A stretch of 64,000 bases of DNA. Origin: Exiguobacterium undae DSM 14481. Lineage in GTDB: Bacteria > Bacillota > Bacilli > Exiguobacteriales > Exiguobacteriaceae. Below, one piece after another: positions 10,984 to 19,001 of the stretch. Made by a program: the position numbers and the translations under genes. Each line of letters begins with the position of its first letter. The stretch's first letter is position 1. The notes under the pieces were generated by a model that worked only from the letters and a program-made list of their open reading frames with translations, had not been told where the DNA came from and did no database searches. Location: positions 1,025,957 to 1,089,956 of the forward strand of contig NZ_KK211187.1 in NCBI RefSeq assembly GCF_000620805.1. The letters are read 5' to 3'.

Positions 10984-11673
10984 GTGACACGTAAAAAAAT
11001 CATGACCGTCGTTCTCCTGTTCTTGATTGGAATCGGAGGAACGACGTATCTGTTAATCGATTATCGAAATCAACAAACTTTTGAAGCGAGCCTCAAGGCA
11101 AGTGATGCGACTAAGTTGCAACAGGCAGCAGAAGCTGTCAATTTATCGACAAAAGAACGAAACCGGTATATCCGGCAATTTCAAGAAACACTCGAGTACG
11201 ACAAAGCACTCGTCCTGTTGGACCGGACAAGTGCTAAAAATCAAACCAATTGGTTTTATGTCGCGCAGTTTGCCCCGACGAATGTCGTAGCGGATTGGTT
11301 GCAAGCCGGCGCGTCCGTCCGACAAGTGAACAAGGAACGGCAAAATGTGTTACATGTCGCAACAAGTGTCAATCGTTCGGTCGATGCCTACGCTTTACTC
11401 GTCAAACAAGCAACGAAACGCGAATTGAATCAGCAGGATCGATCCGGTCATACCCCACTTTATTATGCAACCGTCGATCAAAACCAAGAAGCGATGGAGC
11501 TGTTACTGGCAGCGGGTGCTTCGCCGGACAAAGGGAAAGATCGCCCGATTTATGAGACCGTCAAACAAAACCGGAAAGATCTTTATCAAGTGTTAGAAAA
11601 AAGCGGCGCTTCAGCAACACGTAAACAAGTGAAACAACTGGCTGAAACGTATGGTGCAGCATCTTTTGAGTAA
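10984..11673 (+). CDS. membrane-anchored ankyrin-repeat protein
   Basis: This 229-residue protein begins with a signal-anchor helix (about residues 6-26, MTVVLLFLIGIGGTTYLLI) followed by a helical linker and at least two ankyrin-type repeats. The clearest is DRSGHTPLYYATVDQNQEAM followed by ELLLAAGASP, near residues 149-180. The repeats should lie outside the membrane on the cell-surface side. The start is GTG at 10984, preceded by GAGGAG at normal spacing. It is 15 bases downstream of the DUF5057-like gene with no terminator between, so the two are probably one transcript. Its partner and function are unknown. Confidence 0.75.
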   Translation: MTRKKIMTVVLLFLIGIGGTTYLLIDYRNQQTFEASLKASDATKLQQAAEAVNLSTKERNRYIRQFQETLEYDKALVLLDRTSAKNQTNWFYVAQFAPTNVVADWLQAGASVRQVNKERQNVLHVATSVNRSVDAYALLVKQATKRELNQQDRSGHTPLYYATVDQNQEAMELLLAAGASPDKGKDRPIYETVKQNRKDLYQVLEKSGASATRKQVKQLAETYGAASFE

Positions 11674-11676
11674 TTG

Positions 11677-11717
11677 AAAAACACGACATCCGCTGTTGGC
11701 GGGTGTCGTGTTTTTTG
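11677..11717. terminator. bidirectional terminator between the ankyrin gene and the minor pilin operon
   Basis: Arms ACACGACATCCGC and GCGGGTGTCGTGT are flanked by an A run on the left and a T run on the right, so it can end transcription on both strands. It separates the two convergent units. Confidence 0.9.
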
Positions 11718-11718
11718 G

Positions 11719-13287
11719 TCATGGAAGCCGTTTCGGCGTTTCGACATAGAGTTGAACGGCCCGGCTGAGCGGAAGCATCGCCGTCGGATTTTGAAGAACA
11801 CTCGCATCGTAAGTTAAACGAAGGCGGGATTTTTCAGCATCCGCAGATTGCTTGGCCTTCATCAAGGTCTCGAGTGCTGTTACATCTTGCGGGAAACTAT
11901 TTTCCGGTAAATCAAGCGTTCCGCGGTAGGCATTGACTTCGAGACTGCCTTTCGTAAAGATTCCGCCTTGCAGGTTCATCGTCGAACCAACGGAATAGAT
12001 TCGGTTCAGCTTTGGATCATCGCTGTATAAAAAAGCACTCATATCGGGTGTTGCGGTTTTTGGTGTTGAAAATTTATTGACGCGGTTAATCGTCAAACTT
12101 CCTTTGCTGAGAAGGATCAAGGTATTCTGACTGACTGAACTGGAAATTCCTTGAATGTTCGCATCGTCCAGACGGCTCGAGCCCGTCGAAAACATCGTCG
12201 TCGCAAAGCTGACGTTACCGCGGATCAGCAAATTACCGAGCACAATCATCGGGCGTTTGATTTCAAGCGGTCGATCGATGGGATTGAGGGAAGAAATCGT
12301 CAAGTTGCCATCGATGATAAGGGGTTCAGTAGAAGCTTTGACGATGTCGTCGGTAATGGTGACCGTGTTACTTTCTGTTGGTGCCGGTCGAATCAATTGT
12401 TTGTCTGTACTTAATTCGTTTAAAAATGGACCTGTTAAGACAGCCTGTTCGATCGGTTGATCTCGTAAGTAACTTGATAATGTGGCGAGTGGTGTGGTAC
12501 TCGGAATATCTAAAAAATCGTTTAAGGCGAATTCAAAATCAAACGGGACCAAGGCGTCTTTTGTGGCCAACAAGTCCGTTTTGACGGTCGAGTCGAATAC
12601 ACTTGAATCACAAGGTAAAAAATCACGACAGCTCAATAACGGTTGGTCCTTCGGCTGGAACACCTTGACTTGACCATCGATGTAAGACCGGGCCGTTTTA
12701 TCCGTATACTTCCCCGAAACACCATTGTAGATGAAGTTAGGTGACGCTGATACTTGTAACGGTTCCCGGGAAAAGACATTTCCCTGAATCCGCGGGGCGC
12801 CATTTAAAATCACTTGATTGTCCGAACCTAAGATGTAGTATAAAAAACTTGGAATCGCAGACAAATAAACGCGTTGTGAATACGTTTTCCGGACCGTCGG
12901 CTGATCGCCTTTTGTTTCTTCGACCTCTGCGGTCAAATCAAATGCCTTGACCCGGATGTTCGAGGCCGCCTCGTTTAAGACGACTTTGACATTCGGTGCG
13001 GAAGCCGCAAGCTTTAAAATGATTTGATTGGTTGGATCCTTAAATAATTCGGTGGAAGAACTGGTGGGATTGGTGCCGGCCGTCGTGGCAACGATTTGTT
13101 GCAGGGCAGCGATGGCTTGATTCAATTCATTTTGTGTCGCTGATTCGACTTCGATGTTCGTGCCCCGGATTTCCGTCAACCGGGTGGATTGTAGACTGAT
13201 ACCAATTGTCGCCACTGCCAGTACGGACAGAACGGTCAATGTCACTAATACAAATAGTAGGGTGTAACCTTCTTCAGATTTTCGCAT
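11719..13287 (-). CDS. large minor pilin, PilX/GspK-like, probable pilus tip subunit
   Basis: The 522-residue protein has a short basic leader MRKSEEG followed by YTLLFVLVTLTVLSVLAVA, a type III (prepilin) signal. Cleavage after G7 leaves phenylalanine at mature position 5, not the usual glutamate. Lack of E5 plus a very large soluble domain is the hallmark of GspK-type subunits that cap type II secretion pseudopili, so a tip role is inferred. The rest is rich in beta segments (for example PLIIDGNLTISSLN and MIVLGNLLIRGNVSF), resembling a beta-helix. AAAGGACG precedes the start. It is the last gene of the three-gene leftward operon. Confidence 0.75.
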   Translation of the reverse strand: MRKSEEGYTLLFVLVTLTVLSVLAVATIGISLQSTRLTEIRGTNIEVESATQNELNQAIAALQQIVATTAGTNPTSSSTELFKDPTNQIILKLAASAPNVKVVLNEAASNIRVKAFDLTAEVEETKGDQPTVRKTYSQRVYLSAIPSFLYYILGSDNQVILNGAPRIQGNVFSREPLQVSASPNFIYNGVSGKYTDKTARSYIDGQVKVFQPKDQPLLSCRDFLPCDSSVFDSTVKTDLLATKDALVPFDFEFALNDFLDIPSTTPLATLSSYLRDQPIEQAVLTGPFLNELSTDKQLIRPAPTESNTVTITDDIVKASTEPLIIDGNLTISSLNPIDRPLEIKRPMIVLGNLLIRGNVSFATTMFSTGSSRLDDANIQGISSSVSQNTLILLSKGSLTINRVNKFSTPKTATPDMSAFLYSDDPKLNRIYSVGSTMNLQGGIFTKGSLEVNAYRGTLDLPENSFPQDVTALETLMKAKQSADAEKSRLRLTYDASVLQNPTAMLPLSRAVQLYVETPKRLP

Positions 13288-13304
13288 AGGTCGTCCTTTC
13301 TGCC

Positions 13305-13919
13305 TTAGAAGCCGATCGTACTCGTGAGGGTTTGTGTTTCTTCTTGATCAACGGACTGAATGGTTAAGGTAATCGTCAAGATGCCGTGAATGACATAGAC
13401 ACCTGGATAGTCGCCTGTTGTGATCGTGACCGTTTCCGGACGTGATAACGTAAATGTTTTTTCAACGCGTGTCTGGTCATTGATGCTTTCGGGCGGTCCT
13501 TTGTAAATCAAAGTCGTCTGTTCGGTTTCTTGCTCGGCAAATGTATAGGTAATCGGATCGACCGTCTCGTCTGTTTGGTCTTGATTGGCGTTATAGGGTA
13601 CAAAACCGGCAGACCGTTCGAGTAAGCCGGTCGCTTGACTGAGGCTCGGCAATGTTTTTTGATAAAACGCCAATTCATTGGGTTGATCGATGCGAATGGC
13701 GTCGAAACCCGTAATCTCGTTCAGAACCATCCCGACGGAACTGTCGGCTTCACTTCGTAACTCACTGATGATGCCTGTTGCCTGAAAACTTTTGGTTCCG
13801 GAGATGAAGACGGTTAAGATGACGGCGCTGAAAATCGCGGCAATGACGATGGCGACCAATAATTCAACGAGCGAAAATCCGTCACTTCGTTGACGGAAAA
13901 CTTTGATTAAGCGTCGCAT
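13305..13919 (-). CDS. minor pilin, PilW/GspJ-like
   Basis: This 204-residue protein carries a 14-residue basic leader ending ...RSDG, then FSLVELLVAIVIAAIFSAV, with glutamate at mature position 5. The N-terminal helix is followed by a moderate soluble domain of beta character. The start overlaps the end of the upstream pilin gene by 38 bases and it precedes the GspK-like gene by 17 bases, so the three are probably translated as a set. It would be cleaved and methylated by the PilD encoded in this locus. The assignment to the J/W class is from position and size. Confidence 0.8.
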   Translation of the reverse strand: MRRLIKVFRQRSDGFSLVELLVAIVIAAIFSAVILTVFISGTKSFQATGIISELRSEADSSVGMVLNEITGFDAIRIDQPNELAFYQKTLPSLSQATGLLERSAGFVPYNANQDQTDETVDPITYTFAEQETEQTTLIYKGPPESINDQTRVEKTFTLSRPETVTITTGDYPGVYVIHGILTITLTIQSVDQEETQTLTSTIGF

Positions 13920-14406
13920 TCGTAATCGATCCTTTCAAAGAGGTAATGGGTTCTGGTTGTCCGTCCGGATACACGTACACGTAAAGATCGAGTAGGTTCG
14001 GATCGTTTTGTCCGTTAATTTTATGCGGCGTGACACTGAACTTCACATCAAACGGGAGATTATTTATTTCCGCATCGTTGAAGATTGAGTCACAAATAGC
14101 CGATACACCACATGACGGCGTGTTCGGCGTCGGTACTTCAAAAGCTCCATTTTGATAAATCGTCAATTCTGCCTGTTTCGCTAAGGTATCAAAAGCGAAT
14201 GGACCAGCATCTGATTCAATTGCTTCCCGTTCGATATAGGAGGCGGCATTTTTCGCTAAGTAATTGGCGAAGGTTAACTCTGTACTGTCTCTGGACGCTG
14301 AAAGTGATTGTGAAAAAATACTAATCAAGGAAACCGAGATAATCGATAGGATGGTAATACTGACTAACACTTCAATTAACGAAAAACCATGTTGCTCGTC
14401 TTGCAT
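13882..14406 (-). CDS. minor pilin, PilV/GspI-like
   Basis: The protein has 174 residues from the ATG at 14406, which has AGGTGA five bases upstream; a TTG eight codons earlier (14430) is less likely. The leader MQDEQHG is followed by FSLIEVLVSITILSIISVSLISIF, with glutamate at mature position 5. It is the first gene of the leftward trio I/J/K-like, and diverges from the rightward pilus operon. Such trios prime pilus assembly and form the tip. Confidence 0.8.
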   Translation of the reverse strand: MQDEQHGFSLIEVLVSITILSIISVSLISIFSQSLSASRDSTELTFANYLAKNAASYIEREAIESDAGPFAFDTLAKQAELTIYQNGAFEVPTPNTPSCGVSAICDSIFNDAEINNLPFDVKFSVTPHKINGQNDPNLLDLYVYVYPDGQPEPITSLKGSITNATLNQSFPSTK

Positions 14407-14578
14407 GGACTCACCTCGTGTCTGAATCAATAGGATGTCTGAACTAAAAAATGAAAAACGGTATGTATTCTCACATGAAGAAAGTATTTGTCAGGTAGGA
14501 CTTATGTTTCATCATAATATTCATTATAATGGAAATACTAGACACCTGAAATGGTTATTTCATACGGAAAGGAAACAG
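14407..14578. promoter_or_regulatory. divergent promoter region between the minor pilin operon and the main pilus operon
   Basis: This 172-base gap separates the two divergent pilus units. A TATAAT at 14525-14530 and a CATAAT at 14513-14518 with TTGTCA at 14488-14493 upstream are candidate rightward promoter parts, but spacings are imperfect. No leftward promoter could be identified with confidence. Any shared regulator should act here. Confidence 0.5.
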
Positions 14579-15943
14579 ATGATGATAAATTTAAAACGTT
14601 TTGCTGTACATACGTTACTGCTAGTCGCCTTAATCGCCTTAATCTATGTTCCTTCGTTTGCCTTGATTTCCTTTACCGGCAAAGCAACAGTCTCGGAAAA
14701 CTTCTCTGACACGGCGCGTATTGGTTCTGTTCCTGTCAGTGGTTTGACACGTAAAGAAGCCAAACCGAAAGTCCAAGAAGCCGTTACCGCTTGGTCTAAA
14801 AAAACACCGTTGACGGTCGGGACGGGAGAAGAGACGCTTCCGATTCCGACAGAACTCGTGACGTTTCAGATCGATGAGTCGATTAAAGCCGCATCGTTGA
14901 AAAAAGGTGGTGCGTTACAAGTAACCATCGATGAAGCGGCGACGGAAGAATATTTAGCGACACAACCAATTACATACACGGAAGAACAAATCCAGACCTT
15001 TAAAACATGGTTAGTCAAGACCAGTGAAAAATTAGAAGAAAGTAATTTTGATCCGGCAGAAACGGTCGCAGCTGTGGACCCGACAGGTGAAGTCGTTTCG
15101 AGTGTCACGTTCATGACCCGTTCGGCAGCTGAAGAACAGATGATTGATGCGATGGCACAAGTCGACATCAAGGCCGGTCAATTGATGAATGTGAAGACGT
15201 ACGGCATGGATCCGGTTGCGGCATCCTTCATCGGCAGTAAACTGTATGAATTATTTGCGAAGACGCCATTTGAGATTGTCGAACGGATGCCACATCCCCA
15301 GTTACCGGACGATGTGACGCTCGGGTATGACGTCAAGATTGATGAGAAAACAGATTTTGCCGTCCGGAATACACAGGCGGTCAATTATCAGGTCATCGCG
15401 ACGAAAAACGGAAGTGATGTCACGCTGGAATTACGCGGAACTCCGTTTAAAGAAACGGTCACAGCCGTACTGGAAGCTGAAAAAACGATTCCATACCGGA
15501 CGATTACCCGCTACTCTCCGACATTGTCTGCCGGAACGAGCAGTGATACCCAATCGGGTGTGGAAGGGAAATCAATCGAATTATATCGCGTCACGAAGTC
15601 GAACGAAGGAGAAGTCAAACGATTGCTTGCGCTTGATTTTTATACTGCGACACCAGCCATCGTGACGAAAAGCAGCCAGGAAGAAGCACCGCCAGTCGTG
15701 ATCCCGCCCGCAGAAGAATCAACGGACGACACGACAGATGACTCAACGAACGACAGTACGACTGAAAATCCGGCGGACAATACAGATAATGCGACGGACG
15801 GATCAACCGATGGACCAACCGACGGTACGACAACGCCGGAACAACCCGTTACACCGGATCAACCGACAGCACCGGATACACCGACGACAGGGGATCCGGC
15901 ATCACCCGTCGATGGTGAGCCGACGGACGGTGCAGTCGGCTGA
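14579..15943 (+). CDS. exported VanW-domain / G5-like protein of the pilus operon
   Basis: From ATG 14579 (AAGGA six bases upstream) the product is 454 residues. It has one N-terminal membrane helix or signal (about residues 8-33) and then a long extracytoplasmic part. Residues about 210-300 match the C-terminal half of the VanW family: FIGSKLYELF, FEIVERMPHPQLP, GYDVKI and DFAVRNTQAVNYQV. The next 75 residues look like a G5-type beta domain (KTIPYRTITRY). The last 60 residues are a low-complexity Thr/Asp/Pro tail, as in cell-wall-spanning linkers. It is the first gene of the rightward pilus operon. VanW's biochemical role is unknown; a wall-linked function in pilus passage or anchoring is only an inference. 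Confidence 0.75.
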   Translation: MMINLKRFAVHTLLLVALIALIYVPSFALISFTGKATVSENFSDTARIGSVPVSGLTRKEAKPKVQEAVTAWSKKTPLTVGTGEETLPIPTELVTFQIDESIKAASLKKGGALQVTIDEAATEEYLATQPITYTEEQIQTFKTWLVKTSEKLEESNFDPAETVAAVDPTGEVVSSVTFMTRSAAEEQMIDAMAQVDIKAGQLMNVKTYGMDPVAASFIGSKLYELFAKTPFEIVERMPHPQLPDDVTLGYDVKIDEKTDFAVRNTQAVNYQVIATKNGSDVTLELRGTPFKETVTAVLEAEKTIPYRTITRYSPTLSAGTSSDTQSGVEGKSIELYRVTKSNEGEVKRLLALDFYTATPAIVTKSSQEEAPPVVIPPAEESTDDTTDDSTNDSTTENPADNTDNATDGSTDGPTDGTTTPEQPVTPDQPTAPDTPTTGDPASPVDGEPTDGAVG

Positions 15944-15969
15944 TACTGCTATAAGAAAAGAGGATGAAT

Positions 15970-16284
15970 ATGAACTGGACGGACTTAGCGATTGAACTCG
16001 GTATCATCATTGGTCTTGCAACCATCATTTGCGGATTGATGTTTGCCATTCAAATTCCTTTTGTGACGACAATGGCGGCCAAAGTGACGCTCTCATTAAC
16101 CGCATTGATATTAGTCACTTCACTCTATATGATTGTCAAAATGGATTGGATCACGAACCCGTTTGTCATTGCGGGATACGTGATTACGATTTTAGTCATC
16201 GCGGCCATTACGAGTGTGATGGATGAAAAAAAGCAACAGGTGACACCACTTGATGAAGAAGAAACATGGCACGCGGAAGGATGA
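15970..16284 (+). CDS. small integral membrane protein of the pilus operon
   Basis: This 104-residue protein has three hydrophobic segments (about residues 7-28, 39-57 and 62-84) and a charged, acidic C-terminal tail ending EEETWHAEG. The ATG at 15970 is preferred over the ATG at 15964, because AGAGG ends directly at the latter but lies seven bases before the former. It sits between the VanW-like gene and pilB, 26 bases after the former and 14 before the latter. No family was recognised. Confidence 0.75.
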   Translation: MNWTDLAIELGIIIGLATIICGLMFAIQIPFVTTMAAKVTLSLTALILVTSLYMIVKMDWITNPFVIAGYVITILVIAAITSVMDEKKQQVTPLDEEETWHAEG

Positions 16285-16298
16285 CGAGGTAAATGGCA

Positions 16299-17957
16299 AT
16301 GAAACGGAAACGATTGGGTGAAATGTTGTTAGAAGAAAGTGTCGTGACGGAAGCGCAGATCGAAGAAGCGTTATCCGTCAAACGGACGACGGAAAAACTA
16401 GGGGATACCCTGCTGCGACTCGGTCATTTGACAGAACAACAATTGATTGAAGCCTTGCATCATCAATTAAAGATTCCGGTCATCCAGCTGTATAACTATC
16501 CGGTTGACGTGGCGGTCACGAAATTGATTTCAAAAGAGCTGGCCCAACGGCATACGCTTGTTCCGGTCTACCGTGAAGGAAACCGTCTGTTCATCGCAAT
16601 GGCCGATCCGATGGATTTGATTGCGATTGACGATCTCCGGCTGCAAACCGGCTTGATGATTGAAGTTGGTCTTGCGACACGTGACGAGATTCGACGGACG
16701 ATCCTCAAGTATTACGACATCGATTCATCGTTACGGGAGTTGCTTGAGTCGGACGAGATGACGATTTCCGATACGTCGCGTGATACGGTGACCCGTGAAG
16801 ATGCACCGATCATCCGCCTCGTCAATCAGATTCTCGAAAACGGTATCTCGCAACGGGCGTCGGATATTCATATGGATCCGCAAGAAACGTCGTTATCGAT
16901 CCGCATCCGGATCGACGGAGAACTTCGAACGGAAAACAATTATCCGAAGCAGATTCAAAACATCCTGACGACCCGGATTAAAGTGATGAGTGAACTTGAT
17001 ATCACGGAGACCCGCTTGCCGCAAGACGGACGGATCAAGTTTCTTTATAATGGCGTCGCCTATGACTTCCGGGTCTCGACGTTGCCAACCGTCTACGGGG
17101 AAAAAGTGGTTATCCGGATTCTTGACAGTTCGAATTCGAATATCTCGATTTCAAAAATCGGATTCAGTGAACGGAATGAACAACAGTTCCGGGAGATGCT
17201 CAAACGTCCAAACGGCATCATCTTGATTACGGGACCGACCGGCTCCGGAAAATCTTCGACGCTCTATGCGGCGTTAAATGGATTAAACGATGAAACGCGG
17301 AACATCATCACGGTCGAAGATCCGGTCGAGTATCAAGTCGACGGAATCAACCAAGTCCAGGTCAACTCGAAAATCGGGTTAACGTTCGCCAGTGGTTTGC
17401 GCTCGATTTTACGGCAGGATCCAAACGTCGTCATGGTCGGAGAGATTCGTGACATCGAGACAGCTGAGATTTCGATCCGGGCGTCCTTGACCGGTCACCT
17501 GGTCCTCTCGACGTTGCACACGAACTCCGCGGTCAGCTCGATCACCCGGTTGATTGACATGGGGGTGGAACCGTTCCTGGTCGCCGCCTCGGTGACGGGA
17601 CTGATTGCCCAGCGTCTTGTCCGCCGGGTCTGCCGCGATTGTGGCGAAGTCCAACCGTTATCGAAACGCGAGGAAGAATTGTTCGCACAAGAAGGGATTG
17701 AAGCAACAACCGTCATGCGTGGCCGTGGTTGTTCGTCGTGTAACATGACCGGATACCGCGGACGGTTAGCGATTCAAGAAGTCGTCATGGTCGATGAGGT
17801 TTTACGACGGATGATCATGAATCAATCAACGGAGAGTGAAATCACGATGTATGTAAGATCGCAAGGACAACGGTTATTGTTGGCGGATGGGTTGTCGAAA
17901 GTTGCCCAAGGCATCACGACGACAGAAGAAATTCTACGGACGGTGATTTCCGAATGA
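16299..17957 (+). CDS. pilB: type IV pilus extension ATPase
   Basis: PilB is the cytoplasmic hexameric motor that drives pilin polymerisation. The 552-residue protein has an N-terminal MshEN-like domain (KLGDTLLRLGHLTEQQLIEAL, about 33-53), the N2 domain, the Walker A GPTGSGKSS near 312-320, an Asp box VEDPVEYQ, Walker B MVGEIRD, a His box STLHTNSA, and the PilB-specific tetracysteine zinc site CRDCGE...CSSCNMTGYRGR. The start is ATG 16299, eight bases after GAGGT; an ATG at 16293 is too close. It overlaps pilT by 4 bases. Confidence 0.96.
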   Translation: MKRKRLGEMLLEESVVTEAQIEEALSVKRTTEKLGDTLLRLGHLTEQQLIEALHHQLKIPVIQLYNYPVDVAVTKLISKELAQRHTLVPVYREGNRLFIAMADPMDLIAIDDLRLQTGLMIEVGLATRDEIRRTILKYYDIDSSLRELLESDEMTISDTSRDTVTREDAPIIRLVNQILENGISQRASDIHMDPQETSLSIRIRIDGELRTENNYPKQIQNILTTRIKVMSELDITETRLPQDGRIKFLYNGVAYDFRVSTLPTVYGEKVVIRILDSSNSNISISKIGFSERNEQQFREMLKRPNGIILITGPTGSGKSSTLYAALNGLNDETRNIITVEDPVEYQVDGINQVQVNSKIGLTFASGLRSILRQDPNVVMVGEIRDIETAEISIRASLTGHLVLSTLHTNSAVSSITRLIDMGVEPFLVAASVTGLIAQRLVRRVCRDCGEVQPLSKREEELFAQEGIEATTVMRGRGCSSCNMTGYRGRLAIQEVVMVDEVLRRMIMNQSTESEITMYVRSQGQRLLLADGLSKVAQGITTTEEILRTVISE

Positions 17958-18997
17958 GTACGATGGAACGCGCACAAATCGAAGACATCCTACGGTCATC
18001 AAAAGAAAAGGGCGCATCTGACGTCCATTTGACGGCGGGATCACCGCCCGTCTTTCGTGTCAACGGCACATTGATGCCGTTTGGAACGGACAAGATGAAG
18101 CCGATCATCATCGACGGATTTGTCCGTTCGCTGATTACCGAGGAAATGTACCTCCAACTCAAACAAGACCGCGATATCGATTTTTCGTTTGGTGTGCCGG
18201 GAGTTGCCCGCTACCGCGTCAACTGTTTTTATCAGCGCGGAGCCCTGTCGATGGCTTTTCGGACCATTCCGACGGAGGTACCGACACTCGAACAACTGTC
18301 GTTACCACCGGTCTTAAAACGTTTCCTGACAAAGCCCCACGGATTGATTCTCGTGACCGGTCCGACCGGTTCCGGGAAATCCACGACTTTGGCTGCGATG
18401 ATCAACGAGATCAACCAGACGATGTACAAACGGATCATCACGCTTGAAGATCCGATCGAGTATTTGCACAGCCACCAAAAAAGTTTGATCGACCAACGGG
18501 AAATCGGAATTGATGCTCCACGGTTTGCGACCGGTTTACGCTCGGCGCTCCGGCAGGATCCGGACGTCATCTTACTCGGTGAGATGCGGGATCTGGAGAC
18601 GATTTCGACTGCCGTCACGGCGGCTGAGACCGGGCATTTAGTGTTTGCGACCGTCCATACCTCGACGGCGGCGTCGACCGTCAGTCGGATCATTGACGTC
18701 TTCCCGTCGGAACAACAGGATCAAATTCGGGCGCAACTGGCGAACGTTTTGGCGGGTGTCGTCTCGCAACGGCTGATGCCGCGGACGGACGGGACCGGAC
18801 GTGTTGCCGCCCTCGAAATCATGGTCGAGACACCGGCTGTCTCAAACTTGATCCGGACCGGCAAAGAATATCAGATACAATCGGTCCTGCAGACCGGTAA
18901 ACAATACGGGATGCAGACGATGCAAATGGCACTACAAGACTTAGTAAGTCGGGGCCTGATCCCAGCATCAGCCGCGACACCTTACATATCGGGGTGA
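17954..18997 (+). CDS. pilT: type IV pilus retraction ATPase
   Basis: This 347-residue cytoplasmic hexameric ATPase powers pilus disassembly and twitching. Walker A GPTGSGKST is at 136-144, the Asp box LEDPIEYLH follows, Walker B is LLGEMRD and the His box is ATVHTSTA. The PilT-type C-terminal motif AVSNLIRTGK (compare AIRNLIRE) distinguishes it from PilB, as does the absence of the zinc cysteines. It starts 4 bases inside pilB and is followed 4 bases later by pilC. Its presence predicts retractile pili. Confidence 0.95.
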   Translation: MSTMERAQIEDILRSSKEKGASDVHLTAGSPPVFRVNGTLMPFGTDKMKPIIIDGFVRSLITEEMYLQLKQDRDIDFSFGVPGVARYRVNCFYQRGALSMAFRTIPTEVPTLEQLSLPPVLKRFLTKPHGLILVTGPTGSGKSTTLAAMINEINQTMYKRIITLEDPIEYLHSHQKSLIDQREIGIDAPRFATGLRSALRQDPDVILLGEMRDLETISTAVTAAETGHLVFATVHTSTAASTVSRIIDVFPSEQQDQIRAQLANVLAGVVSQRLMPRTDGTGRVAALEIMVETPAVSNLIRTGKEYQIQSVLQTGKQYGMQTMQMALQDLVSRGLIPASAATPYISG

Positions 18998-19001
18998 ACC
19001 A

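Noticed and set aside
14435-14578. 48-residue N-terminal extension of the VanW-like protein
   Set aside because: The extension lacks a ribosome site, covers the promoter region, and the ATG at 14579 has AAGGA at good spacing directly before a membrane helix.
15700-15930. Repeated ACGGA/GACGAC triplet-like units as a possible CRISPR or tandem repeat array
   Set aside because: The repeats are the codons of the Thr/Asp/Pro tail of the VanW-like protein; no spacers or regular repeat length.
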